Of a stretch of DNA of 64,000 nt, positions 44,650-56,614 are shown in pieces. Below the pieces are notes generated by a model that had not been told where the DNA came from, did no database searches, and was given only the letters and a program-made list of their open reading frames with translations. The stretch's first letter is position 1. Every line of letters starts with the position of its first letter. The stretch is from positions 310,001 through 374,000 of the forward strand of contig WJXW01000011.1 of the NCBI GenBank assembly GCA_015832175.1. The letters run 5' to 3'. The translations under genes were made by a program, and so were the position numbers. Source of the DNA: Paraphaeosphaeria minitans (Eukaryota; Ascomycota; Dothideomycetes; Pleosporales; Didymosphaeriaceae).

Positions 44650-46600
44650 ACCCTAATACCGCGGTCTGTCAACACCAACACCCGCCGACCTCTCAATGTC
44701 ATACAAGCCTGCATCACGCACGCTCGAACGTCTATACGACACCGTCACATAATGCCTTCTCACGACTACATTTACGCCACTTATGTTTGTTTTTAATCAC
44801 GTTTCCCTACACCGCTACGTATCACGACATATCGCTATCTCAGTCTCAAGTCTACTGCATAGCTCATGTACATACCCCCACCACCAACCCTTTCCGTTCG
44901 TATATAGACACCCCTCCAGTGGCTTCTGCGTTCTAGCGACTTGATTGTTTGTGCGTTCCGGAGTGCATTGCATACCCCAGCGGGCGTTCTTTCTATTGTT
45001 ACTTTCTTGGCTTGGTCTGCTTTCTAGAAGAGAGTCTGCAGCACTATTACCCTATCTTTTTGTACAAGAGCTGGTTTAGGAAGGTTTTCAACTTGATTGG
45101 GAAAGAGGGAGAGATCTAATGTCTGAATTGAATCGAATTACACTCATGTTGGACCGATCCGAAGGGGGGGATTTGCACGTTATGGATCTTGTAAATTGTA
45201 TACAGACGCGATGAGCACGCGTGCGTGCGTCGGATGGACGCGAATCGACGAACGACTCAAGCAGTACCGCGCTGCGCGAAATGGAAAATGACATGTCTTG
45301 CACCGACCAAATGACATTTGCGAGCATGACGTGGCTTGCCCTAGACTCGGAGAAATCACCAGTCCTGCGTGAAGCGCCTCGGCTGCTGCGACGTGCACGG
45401 CGCGCAAGATCACCTCTCGAATGGGACTTTTACGTGAAGGCGCGCGCGCGCGCGGCGACGGGCGTTTGGTGCACGTGTCGTACTCGTACCTAGGTACCTA
45501 TGCCCAGAAGGCAAGCCTCGCGCTGTGCAATGTGCAATTCCATGGGGGCACGAAACGGGTGGCGTCGAGTCAGGGGTTGCCGGGACGGTATCGATATCGG
45601 GTGCGTGCGTCAAGGCTGCGACGCCCGTCCGCAGGGGGGCAACCTGGGTTTCGGATCGCGAGGCGCGGCTCGGGCCTGTTGGGTGTCGGTGTCGGTGTCG
45701 GGCGAGTCGAGTCGAGTCGAGAGTCGGGCTAGGTGCGATCGGGTGGCGTCGAACGGGTGCTGGTGTTGGTGCTGGTGCTGTGCGAGAGGTGCTGGGCGGG
45801 CGACGCTGGAAGAGCCTCGCCGTGCGGGTGGCCTCGTGGGTGGGCAGAAGGCTCGGTGGTGGTAAGTGACATCGGATAGGAGGGGAGGAGGGGGGAGATC
45901 GGTAGGGCTGGATCGGGAGGAGGTCGGCGGCGAGAAGGTGTGGTAGGTAGCGGTAAGGTTGAGATGGCAGGGATGGAGATGGATATGGCAATGGTTTGGC
46001 GATGGAGATGGGTGCGTGCAAGTGAGCATGGATGTGAATCTGGTTGTCGGCGACGACTAGGTAGGTAGGAGACGCGGTGGGCTGTGTGCTGCCTGTCATT
46101 TCTTACCTAGCGAAACATCGGCTCGTGCGTGCAGTGCTTGGATGTTTTTCTGTGCGACCGGGGCTCGTGTGATGATGAGGAGGAGGAGGAGGAGGAGGAG
46201 GAGGAGGAGGTTAAAGTGGTTTGAGTATGCTGCGTTTGCTAACCCAGGAGGGCGATTGCGAGACTCGGCCCTTGAGTGAATCCTAGAGCAGATGACGCCT
46301 AACTAGGTATCTTCGCCATTACTATGAGCCAAGGTTGAATTCCCACTGAGATTCTGAGGTATCATACAGGACGTAAGCTGCCACAGCTTACGTCATGAAA
46401 ACGACTGTTAAAAACGTATAGCTGAACATTCAAATCAGCAGGTGCCCATCAACATTCGTGGGTCCCGCGTATAATGCTGGTAGATTTGGATGACTTAGAT
46501 CCGGGCCAAGACATCGCCGAAACGCACAGAAATACTATATGCGTATAGTGTTTTGTATAGGGCCGAGGCCTATCTTGGCTAAATTAAGATGCCGGAGCTC
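44650..46600. other. Intergenic flank up to the AT-rich block
   Basis: No gene is supported. The minus-strand frame 45410-46099 is a Pro/His/Arg/Ser-rich low-complexity translation of GC-rich, partly repetitive DNA (gtcggt and gagtc runs near 45680-45725). A TACCTAGGTACCTA palindrome lies at about 45488-45499. Other features are a GAG-type trinucleotide run (46176-46211) and a perfect 11-bp hairpin (46370-46394). Composition changes abruptly near 46600. Confidence 0.5.
46174..46211. repeat. Trinucleotide microsatellite (agg)n
   Basis: About 12 uninterrupted agg units follow two gat units. Purine-only strand, non-coding. Confidence 0.93.
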
Positions 46601-49333
46601 TAGCTAGGCGCATAAATAATTAATTAACACTAAGGTAGACCTTAAGGTAGCTAGGCATAATATTGCGATATTTTTATAGTGTTAAGGCAGCTAGAAGTAC
46701 TGTTAGAGCACTATTGTAATATTTTTAAAATATAATGCTAATCTACGTAAAGTTTATTAGATAGGCTTATAATAAAAAACTCACTTTAATATTACTTTAA
46801 TATATAACATTACCCTTAATTTTTAGTTATTGTGTTACTTAACATTAAAAAGACAATTTACAGAATTAGAATATTATATTTAAGTAGATAGTATTTACCT
46901 ATTTAAGAAAGAGTGCAAAAGCACTAACTACTAACTTTATAACTTATTAGACTTTATAGCCTATTAGAGTGAAGAAAACTGTAATCTATTTACTATAACT
47001 TATACAGACAGTATTAGGCCTATATTAGGCTAATAAGCTAGTAGAGGAACTATACTTAAAAAAAACATAGTTACTATCTATTATCTTAGCTATTAAGTAA
47101 ATATATATAGCATCCTTAGCCTAAATAGTAACGCGTTTAGTATAAATGTATATAAGATTAATACCTAATAAAATATTAAAAAAACTCTTAGAAGGACTAA
47201 TATAATAGCTAATACTTACACTTAAACTAATTTACTATAATAGCTTTAGAAGCTCTTTATAAGACTTTAAAGGCTACAGACCTAAATTAATAAGGTTAAG
47301 TAAATGTAGTGCAGTAGACCTTATAAATAAGTTACTAGAAGGGTAGTTTTAGAATAAAAAGGTTAGTAGAATGCTAGAAAAGACAAATCTCCTATAGAGC
47401 CCTTACTATATCCTATTAGCCTAATACCTATCTAATACTATATATACACTTACTACTAGGCTTATATTAATATAGTTTTTTAACCTTACTATTTTTGCCT
47501 ATACTTTACTTTCTACTAATAATACTGCTAGTAGGGTCCTTCTTTATAAAAGTGCAGTAAATACGCTTCTAGCTATATAAGACTCTACTAGAACCCTTTT
47601 TATAAGTAGGAGCCTTACTAGTAGGAGCCTTACTAGTAGAAGCCTTATAAGTAGATTCTAAAGTAGTAGTAGTAGTAGGAACTATAGTAGTAGTGATAGT
47701 AGGAACTATAGTAGTAGTGGTAGTAGGAACTATAGTAGTAGTGGTAGTAGGACCTTTCGTAGTAGTAGTAGTAGTAGGGCCTTTAGTACTAGTAGTATAA
47801 GTGTCGTAGTAGGAGGTAGTTTAAGATATTATTATTATTATAGCTAGTAGGAAGCCTATTACTATTAGTATTAGCTAAGATAGGGCAAATGTAGGTGTAC
47901 CTAGACTAGACATTAGATAGGCAGTTTAAGGATTAGAAAGTGTTAGAAAAGTAGTAGTAGTGGCTTTATATATATAGTGCCTATAAGGTAAGAGTGATAA
48001 TAAGAGATTATAAGTAAAAACTAGCGCCTATAGGTAATTCTTATAAGCGAAGCTTAACTATCTAAATAGCTTATATTAAAATAAAGCTACTACTACTATA
48101 GTATAAGGCATTAGGCAGGTATTAGCTTTCTTAAAAAGCTATAGTTATAGCGTATAATACTAGCCACGTGTAGCTAGAAATAGAGTATTGTGTAATAAAT
48201 AGTATTAGTTTTAAATATTAATGATAGACCGCGCTAAGTTTAAGTAAAGATTACACTAATAGTAAGGTAAGGGCGCACGCTAGGCTATAACTAGAGTATA
48301 TAACTAAAAATAAAATAACGCTTTTAGTAACTATTTCTACTTACCTCTATACACACTTTTTATAATATCCTGCCTAATATATCCTGCCTAATACTATCCT
48401 AATACCTATAATAAGAGACAATAGCAAAAGCCCTTATAAGAGGCGTAAGTAAGATTATAAATATTTAACTAATCTAAATATAAAGAAGAATATGGCTCTT
48501 TATAATAAGATAGTTCTAGAGTAGCGTAAATAAGCTAATGCAAAAAACGTAGACAATAAGATAAAGTTAATATTCTGGAGTATAAAGTTTAAACTACCCT
48601 ATTAGCATTTAATTAATACTGCTAAAGAAGATTATAAGAAGACTCTAATAAAATAATTATATATTCAATTAAATAATATTATTATTATATCTTAGTAAGT
48701 ATATGCCGTAAAGTATTAGTAAGTATTAGTTCCTAATACTAACGTAGGTTTAAAAAAGAACAGCTTTAGCAGTAGCTAGTAATTAAAAATAGGGCTTACA
48801 TTCCTTCTAAGACACTGGAGGAAGAACTTATTTATTTAGAAGTTTTCTACTTTATCCCTAGCTTTCTACCTATTAAAGTGTCTACTGTCCAGCCTTAGTT
48901 ATTCTTAGCTATAGTACCTATTTCTAGTAGTAATAAAGAAGATTAGGAAGATGTGAAAACCTTTTAGGAGGTATTATATTAAGTTTAAGCTTAACCTACG
49001 TAAAACTAATTAAGAATGTAAAAGAACATATCTAGTGTTTAATAGTAGTTATTCTAGTCTACACGTGCTAAATAAAAGATACTAAAGTATAGAATTAGTG
49101 CACTTATATACAGGATTACGTAAGAAGACTATAAGGTAAAGAACGTAATATTGCTATGGCTAATACTAGACTAATACCTTATAGATAATCTTAGATTACT
49201 TTAATCCTAGGTTTAGTAACTATATTGCACCATTTTAGTTAGCTCTTATATAGAGGAGAGCGTTAAAGACATAGGTATATATTCTTAAATACTTTATTAT
49301 ATCTTTACTTACTATTAATAGAAGCTAGGTATT
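46600..49333. mobile_element. AT-rich RIP-degraded repeat DNA, family not identified
   Basis: From about 46600 the sequence becomes strongly TA-rich with stops in every frame, as expected of RIP (CpA to TpA on both strands). No LTR pair, reverse transcriptase or transposase motif could be read in this part. It includes a short Pro/Thr-coding-like tandem repeat (47677-47790) on the minus strand. It abuts the LTR of gypsy element A at 49334, so element A inserted next to or into it. The identity of the original element(s) remains open. Confidence 0.55.
47677..47790 (-). repeat. 24-bp tandem repeat, Pro/Thr-rich in minus-strand translation
   Basis: Three 24-bp units (47677-47700, 47701-47724, 47725-47748) of aggaactatagtagtagtgg type are followed by a 27-bp relative. 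On the minus strand one frame reads Pro-(Thr)n-Ile-Val repeats, like a mucin-type low-complexity segment. The surrounding frame is broken by stops. Confidence 0.75.
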
Positions 49334-49742
49334 TATTAAATCTAAGAGGGTAGCTAGTCCTAAAGGGTTAAAGTTGGTTCTTAGGCAGGAGTACTTACGA
49401 AGATAGAAGGTCTTGTTAATATAATAGTATCTTACAAAGTATAATAAGTTAACAATTTAGTCTACTAGAATCTAAATAATAGATTAATGAACAAATTAAA
49501 TATAAGTATAGAGGTCCATCCTCGCGTTCCTATATACTAAAGCTACTCTACTACTTAGTGCTCCTAAGTAACTAAGCGTATTACGTAACCTACTTAGCTA
49601 CTTAGGGCTCCTAAGCGGCTAAGCGTATTATATAATGTAATCTAAGCCTCTTAGCATCTCTTTGTTATATCTTCAATCCTATTATTACTTTATTATACCT
49701 TTATAAGCGCCTAACTCCTATATCACTATCTAGTTTGTAATA
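49334..49742 (-). repeat. 3' LTR of gypsy A (409 bp)
   Basis: Matches the LTRs of elements C (57649-58058, 410 bp) and, in the R-U5 half, B (55632-56043, 412 bp). Read on the minus strand it begins TATTAC (TG mutated to TA) and ends TTTAATA (CA mutated to TA). The U3 part contains short repeats around cttagttacttagg and ggttacgtaa. Confidence 0.85.
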
Positions 49743-49779
49743 TTATCCCTTCCCTTCCTATTCTTTGTCCTAAAGAATT

Positions 49780-50300
49780 ATGCCTACTAATCGTAATAGT
49801 ATAAAGCGTTATTATAACCTTATTTTTATTATTAAGAATTATAGTGCTATTACAGTATCTAAGTGTTCTTTCTATAAGGCGTATTCTTATGTGTGTAAGG
49901 TCTATATTAGCTTAAGAAAGTGTAGTAAGTATTAGAAATAAAGATTAAAGTGTAATATAGCTATTACTTAAAATAAGTTCTTATAGTTGGTGTCTAAAAA
50001 AAAGAAGTTAGAGGCGCAAATATTAAAAGCGTATAAAAAATAGAATACTATATTTAAGGCGCTACGTATAGTGTACGTAAAAGAGAAGTAGTTATTAAAA
50101 TAGTTAGTATAGAATAAAAAGCGCGCTAGAGAGGTAATTATAGTAGAAAGTGCTACACTAATAGAGTTAGAGGAGAATCTAGTTTAGCCTACTTAGCCTA
50201 TAAGTCTTATAGAGCTTAGTATATCTATTTAGTTAGTAATAAATAATCTTCCCCTAGAGTTCTAGAATAACTCTGTAACTCTACCTTCCTAAGTAAAGAT
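49780..50300 (+). pseudogene. Decayed antisense ORF of gypsy A (Cys-rich, coiled-coil type)
   Basis: Starts at an ATG at 49780 just inside the polypurine tract and runs opposite to pol. Reading through RIP-type stops gives a start MPTNRNS, a Cys-rich middle (KCSFYKAYSYVCKVYISL, then RKCSKY and LKCN) and a Lys/Glu/Leu-rich helix (KKKKLEAQILKAYKK). The same protein pattern is seen in element C at the equivalent place. The function is unknown; the spacing resembles a CxxC zinc-binding module followed by a coiled coil. Confidence 0.6.
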
Positions 50301-52207
50301 AACATTATATTATATTAGGCGTCTATAAAATTCCTTAATTTTTTATTAACAGTTCCCTAAATAGGCTACTAGTTCCTGAGTATTTTCGCTATGTGGGTAA
50401 CCTTTCTATTTAATAAGGTATATTTTATTTTACTAATTATAGTCTAGAATTCTTTTAACTTTAAATTCATTTTCTTCCTTAGCTTAGTAGTAGAAGGTTG
50501 TCCTAATTAGAGTATTAGGGTCTAATAGTTCTAGTAATAACATGTAAAATACTAGGTGTATCTTCGCGTTAGCTAGTAGTTCTAGTTTGTAGTTTACTAG
50601 CGAGATTTATTTAGAAATATAAAATAGTCCAACCTTAACGTAATTTACTTTCTTGTGTTTTCTCTTCTAAGTTTAAAGGTTTTTTATAAGTAGATATACT
50701 TTATCCCCCTTCTTTAGCTAAGGTGCCATTTTTTATTTTTAGTTTTAGTATAAAATTAATTACTATTAAGCTTTTTTAAGGTTCTTTTAGAGTTATTAGT
50801 GTATTTTCTTTATATTTTCTACTATATCTATAGCTTCTTTTGCTTTAATTATGGTAGGAAATTATTAATTAAAGAGATATAGGTATCTTCTATAGTTTAT
50901 ATAGAATAGTGTATATCCTAATACTGCTAATACTTTATTATTTTAGGCCAACTGTGCTATAGGTAGTAATAAAACCTAGTTATTCTTCTAACTATTGTAG
51001 TAGATACGTAGGTACGTTTCTATAGTTTAGTTCGTACGTTCTATCTATCTGTCTATTTATAGATAGTAAGCTATTAATAGCTTTTATTTTATTCTAAGTA
51101 GGGCTATAAGCGTTATCTAGTAATTTAATATAAAGGGCTTATCTCTATTGCTAATAATTATTTTTAGAATTCTCTAATATCTAATTAGTTAGTCTAGAAT
51201 AAGAAAAGCGAGTTCTTTTGCTATTATTCTCTTAAGGCATAGAATAAGCTTAATATACTTAGTTAGCTAGTAGACTATTACTAGTATACTGTTGTATTTA
51301 ATTCCTATTATTAGATTTTTAGAGTTTAGAATTCCTGTAATAAAATCTATAGCAATGTCTTCCTATAGTGCTGTTAGTATTTTAATTGCTTATATTTCTC
51401 TATATTTAAGATATATACTATATTTATTTCTCTAGTATTCTACATATTTATAAATGTAAGTTATTACAGCTTTTTTAATTCCTTTAAAGGTGTAATTCCT
51501 TTAAATAAGTTCTATTATTTTTATAATACCTAGGTGTCCGTACATACGGTTATCGTAGTAATATTAGATAATCTTAGTCTATAGATATTCTAGAACTTCT
51601 TAGTTAATTACTAAAAGTTAATTTAGTTCTACTATTAGTTTTAGAGATCTATCTTTAGCTTTGCAAAGAATTATAGAGAAGGTTTTTACATTTTCTTCTA
51701 CTAAATTACTTTATTAGCTAAGAGCGTCTACTCTGCTATTTTCTTTTCTAGCTATATAGATTATTTTAAACTTATACTACTTAGTAGTCTGTAACTATCT
51801 TTATTATTATAGCGTAAGTTCTTTTGTTATTGTAAACCTTAGAAGGTTCTTATAATCTATATAGATTTCTAGCGTTAAGTAACTAAGCGCGTAAATCCTC
51901 TAGGGCTTTAATGCTTTAATAATAGTATAGATTTCTTTATTATATATGTTTTATTGTATTTTAGCATTATTAAATTTGCATAAGTAGTAGGTAATTAGGT
52001 ACTATTTACTATTATATTCTTATTTAGTATAGGCGCCTAGCGTAAGATCGCTAGCGTCTATCTTAAATTATAGTAGTTTATCGCTTCTAAAATAAATAAG
52101 AATAGGTTCTATAATATATACTGTCTTAAGGAGTTAGAATAACATTCTATACTTAATTATCTATTTAAAGGGTACGTTCTTTTTTATAAAATTTATTAAA
52201 GGTATTA

Positions 52208-52515
52208 TGTAGGTTTGGCTCAATCTACAATTAAGCATTTAAGGGTTAATAGTATACTATTGTGCAAAGGGTAAGAAGTAGGTTTAATTAATTACATCTA
52301 GTCTATCGTACAAAGGGGCACTAAGGGCTTTATAAAGTCTCTGCCTTTTAGCGCTAACCTAAGCAGGGGGTCCTTATGCAGGTCCTTATAGGTAGGTAAG
52401 GCCTTATAAAGTCTCTGCCTCTTAGCGCTAACCTAAGTAGTGGGTCCTTGTGCGGGTCCCTATAGGTAGGTAGGCCTCTATTTCACTTAGTGCTATTTAT
52501 ATAATAAACTATATA
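52208..52515 (-). repeat. LTR of element D (left copy, 308 bp)
   Basis: Direct repeat partner of 55020-55327. Both contain a doubled internal segment around ttataaagtctctgcctcttag and taacctaag. Confidence 0.88.
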
Positions 52516-54701
52516 GACACTAGCAACTTTTCTTTTATGCGATAGCTTATATCTATTATACACTTTCCCTTTCCTATCCTTTTCTATCTATATAGTTAGC
52601 CTTCCCCTATTAGAATAAGTTGTGAAGTAGGTATAGTGTTACTATACAGTAGAAGTCCTATTTACACCTACTCTTGTGTAAATAGGTAGTAATAGCTAAC
52701 CTACTTAGTTCTTACCCTACCCCTTTGTATAGTAGTAGAGTTATATTACGTAATAAGGCTCTTTCTAGGCATGTGTCCTGTGCGTAAATAGAAGGTGGAG
52801 TATTAAGTAATACAATACTTAGCGCTAGGTCTTAATAAGCAGGTATAGAAGGATCGCTCCTAGTCGTGTAATAAAGGTATGTAGTAGAAGTAAAGTATAA
52901 GGTAGCTTTCTATACTTCTTCTTTATTACTCTATTAGTCTTGTTTATCTTTCTCCTTTTTTGTATAATAGTCTTCTTCCTCTAGCTCTCTTTTAAAGTTA
53001 AGGATATATGCTTATATATTTATAGTAGAGGGTTTATGTTTATAGAAGTTAGCGTATAACAACATATATTACCTTCTAGCTTACTAGGTATCCTTTAGTA
53101 GATAGTTAGTAGACTAGCATTCTTCTTTATAGTATATAAAGTATTTCTACTTTATATAAGAGCTTAAACTTCTAAAGTTACCCCTTCTTTTTAGTCTAAA
53201 GGTTAATCTGTCTCTAGAGGGGCTAGATCCTTTTATATAATTAGGATTGTTATATTATTAATTAGTGTAGTACACCTCTTTATTATCTTAGAAGAACTAT
53301 AACTTCTTCCTATTTTTAGTAACTTAGAGTAACGTATAAAGGTTACTAAGTAAGCCTTCTACTATATTTTTAGGGTTAAATATAGCTTATTTAAGGTTAA
53401 GATAGCTGCGGCATACTTATATAATAGTAGTGTATAGTTATAGTTTACTACTAAAGCCTTATCTAAGAGCCCTTTAGGCTAAAGTGAGCTTATTAATTAT
53501 TACTTCTAGGGCCTTATGCAATATAGTAGCTAGATTATCCTTTTTATAGCGTTTAAAGGTAAGAGTAGTCTAGTCTATTTAGTACTAATTATGATTAACA
53601 CTAGTGTTAAAGTGCCTGTTTAGTCTATTGTACAATTTATTCTATAGAAGTCCTAGTCTAATATTGTGTAAGTAGTAGGTGCTCGCACGATTAGAAAGGA
53701 TTCCTAGGAAGATGTTTATATACTAGTCCTGTAGTATGCCTAGCCTATAGTATAGTTCTTTAAAGACTTTTGCCTTATCTACTAGAATATTATATAGCCT
53801 ACTAGTGTAGTTATTCTCTTTACTCTAAGCTTTCTAAAAGAAAATAATCTTATCTAGCTAAATATAAGCATAATCTCCTAGTTATTAAAGAGACTAAGAG
53901 TGTCTAGCCTCTTTATATAATATAGTTTGTTAGGCAAAAGTAGTCTAAGTTTTAGGCTACTACTACTAGTGTAGCTTTATATATAGTGTCTCTATCCTCG
54001 CATGTATAGGGATAGGCCCTAGCTGTGCTCTATGTGTATATACATTGCCTACAGATAGTGTAGGTTATATTATTAGGATTATACAAAGTAGTTTAGGTTA
54101 TAGTTATAAAGTTATTGTGCGAAGGGTCTATAGCTTATAGTTAAGCTATAATAGTTTAAAGAGTTTCTTTATATAGATGTCCTTTATTATAGAATTAGTA
54201 GCGATAAAGCCTTCTTTTATAAGAAAAGTAATAAGCTCTCTTTTTACTATATAACTAATCTTATTAAAGATTCTCTCCTTTTAGTTATTAAAATCTTTAG
54301 TAAAAAAAAAGATTACTTCTTTACCTTTAAGGCTGCTCGCGTAATATTACGCAATTATGTATACTATATAAGTGTTTAGCTATTTTAGAGAAGGGGGTAG
54401 GTAGCTGTGTAGATCTACTCTATCTACCTAGTACTTTCGTGCGATCTCTCCTCTTAAGGTAATAGCCTTAATATTTATTACTTCCTCTACTTATTAAAGC
54501 TATATTGCTTTGGCTTTATCTTTCTACTAAGGAGGTAGTATTAATTATTACGTGACGTCCTTAGGTTGTAGTTCCTCTAAGAAGTCTCCTAGTCTTAAGG
54601 CTATGTTATTATTGTCTTTTTTAGTTGTGCGATGTGTCTACGTTTAGTTATTACTAGTTTAATTGTGTAACGTGTTTTTTAGGGTTATAAATGTGCTCAC
54701 T

Positions 54702-54931
54702 ATCTCCTTTCTTTTCTATAGAATAGCTTAGACTAGATCGTGCAACTCTTTATAGATATACACGCTTTGTTTCTACTTATTATATAATCTAAAATTTAAT
54801 TTCTAGTAAAGATATTATCTCCTTTCTTTTCTGTAGAATAGCTTAGACTAGATTATACGACTCTTTATAAATGTGTGCGCTTTGTTTCTACTTATTATAT
54901 AATCTAAAATTTAATCTCTAGTAAAGGTAAT
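54702..54931. repeat. 115-bp tandem duplication inside element D
   Basis: Two head-to-tail copies (54702-54816 and 54817-54931) begin atctcctttctttt and end tctagtaaag. Most differences are C/T or G/A, as expected of RIP after the duplication. Confidence 0.85.
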
Positions 54932-55019
54932 AATATAAAGCCTACGCATCTAGTTTATAGGGCGCTCTGTCTTTAGACCTTACTAGTTTATAGTTAATTT
55001 AGAATTAACTACTAATTAG

Positions 55020-55327
55020 TGTAGGTTTAGCTTAATCTGCAATTAAGTATTTAAGGGTTAATAGTATACTATTGTGCAAAGGGTGAGAAGTAGGTTCAAT
55101 TAATTACGTCTGGTCTATTGTACAAAGGGGCACTAAGGGCTTTATAAAGTCTCTGCCTCTTAGCGCTAACCTAAGCAGGGGGTCCTTATGCAGGTCCTTA
55201 TAGGTAGGTAAGGCCTTATAAAGTCTCTGCCTCTTAGCGCTAACCTAAGTAGTGGGTCCTTGTATAGGTCCCTATAGGTAGGCAGGCCCCTATTTCACTT
55301 AGTACTATTTGTACGATAAACTGTACA
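55020..55327 (-). repeat. LTR of element D (right copy, 308 bp)
   Basis: Same length and layout as 52208-52515. Differences between the two copies are mostly transitions. It ends tgtaca at 55327, after which gypsy A reverse-transcriptase sequence resumes. Confidence 0.88.
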
Positions 55328-55631
55328 AATAATCGTAACCTTTATATAATCTAAGATAAATTATTAGGTAAATCTATAGAATTCTAAGAATTGTTAGATA
55401 TTCTTAGCTATCTTTAGTACTAGCCAGTTCTTAATATATTTATTTTTACTTAGTGCTATCTCAATTCCTTCTATAGTAATAATGTGTTCTAGGAATTTAA
55501 GTTATTTAATGTTAAACTTATATTTCTTAAGTTTAATATAAAGGTATACTTTATCTAGTGCTTCTAATACTATCTATACCTACTTAGTGTAGTTAGATTT
55601 ATTTTTAGAAAAGACGAGGATATTATTTATA

Positions 55632-56043
55632 TGTTAAATCTAAGAGGGTAGCTAGTCCTAAAGGGTTAAGGTTAGTTCTTAGGCAGGAGTACTTACAGAA
55701 GGTGGAAAGTCTTATTAATATATTAGTATCTTAATAAAGTGTAATGAGTTAATAATTTAGTCTACTGGAATCTAAATAATAGATTAATAAATAGATTAAA
55801 TATAAGTATAAAGAGCCTATTCTTGCGTTTCTATATACTTTAAGCGATTAGTGGACTAATCGCTCTAATTAAACTAGTTAATTACTAATTAGTTACTTAG
55901 TATATTAAGTGCTTAGTCTAATTAGTTATTTTAGCGCTCTAATTACACTAATTAGGTTACGTAACCTCTTGTGCTGTGCTGCTTAAACAACGAACGTAGA
56001 TATATATAAAAATCCTAAAAGGCCTGGCCTTTAGATCTTAACA
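55632..56043 (-). repeat. 3' LTR of gypsy B (412 bp)
   Basis: Bounded by tgtta and taaca, a 5-bp terminal inverted repeat. Bases 55637 to about 55850 match the R-U5 of the A and C LTRs. The U3 is different and rich in ctaattag/attagtt repeats. The left flank ttata resembles the right flank ttatc, but the right flank is internal element sequence. Confidence 0.85.
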
Positions 56044-56086
56044 TTATCTCCCTTCTTACTAGGATTTGTCCTTAAATTATATAACT

Positions 56087-56614
56087 ATGTCTTATACCTA
56101 GTTATAACTAGAGCTTACCTTACGTTATAAGTAGTGTTAGCTTATTTATATTATACCTAAATAACCTTCTAAGTCTAGCACTACCTATTACTATTATTTA
56201 ACTAATTTTATGAACTCCTTTAGTAAAGTTATAGTTAAGAAATACTTAACGTGTATAAAATATAACTATATTTATAAGGTTTACGTTTAGTCTAGAAAAT
56301 ATAGAGAATATGTTTATTAAGGTTAATATTATAATATACGTGTTTTAGAGTCTAAGTTTAAGTATTTAATAGTAAAGAAAGAGAAATTACGTGTATAGAT
56401 AAAAAAGTTAAGAGAAACGTAGGAGGCTGCGTTTAAGGCCTATAAAGAGGTGTTAGAGAAATTATAGGTTATATACACACGTAAAGATTAGTTACGTTAG
56501 TAAATAGACTTACTAGATAAGCGTACTAAGGATGTAATAGTAGTTAAAAAGAAGAATATTAAGAAGACTGAATTTTATAAGGCTATTAATCTAGGAGTTA
56601 ATAAGACTCCTTAA
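56087..56614 (+). pseudogene. Decayed antisense ORF of gypsy B
   Basis: Occupies the same place as in elements A and C, from an ATG at 56087 to TAA at 56612-56614, opposite to pol. The readable parts are a Tyr/Cys/Lys-rich segment (CIKYNYIYKVYV, SRKYREYV), a Lys/Glu-rich helix (KKEKLRV, AAFKAYKEVLEKL) and the tail FYKAINLGVNKTP. Stops are of TAG/TAA type from CAG/CAA/TGG. It is homologous in layout, but clearly diverged in sequence, from the A/C version. Confidence 0.55.

Larger units (their letters stand above)
52208..55327 (-). mobile_element. Gag-only copia-like LTR element D inside gypsy A
   Basis: Bounded by two direct 308-bp repeats (52208-52515 and 55020-55327) that begin TG and end CA-type. 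The gypsy A sequence resumes on both sides. The internal part is about 2.5 kb, too short for gag-pol. On the minus strand near 53080-53160 a frame reads YFIYYKEECQSTNYLLKDT, which fits the decayed zinc knuckle of copia Gag (CxxCxxxGCxSxxH type). No integrase or reverse transcriptase motif was found. It is therefore read as a non-autonomous or internally deleted copia-type element, RIP-mutated. The family call rests on the knuckle alone. Confidence 0.62.
49334..55631 (-). mobile_element. Ty3/gypsy chromovirus A (minus strand, RIP-degraded, interrupted)
   Basis: Read on the minus strand the order from 3' to 5' is: 3' LTR (49334-49742), polypurine tract (about 49744-49765), antisense ORF (49780-50300), chromodomain (about 50340-50480), integrase (about 50700-51750), RNase H (about 51800-52200), then a 3.1-kb insertion (element D), then the 3' part of the reverse transcriptase (55328-55631). 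There element B is inserted. The pieces on both sides of element D are contiguous when compared with the intact order in element C. The 5' half is not in this window, presumably beyond 64000. Every frame carries many TAG/TAA stops from RIP. Confidence 0.82.

Noticed and set aside
45410..46099. 229-codon minus-strand frame
   Set aside because: Composition is Pro/His/Arg/Ser low complexity from GC-rich repetitive DNA, with no domain, no splice partners and competing long frames on the other strand.
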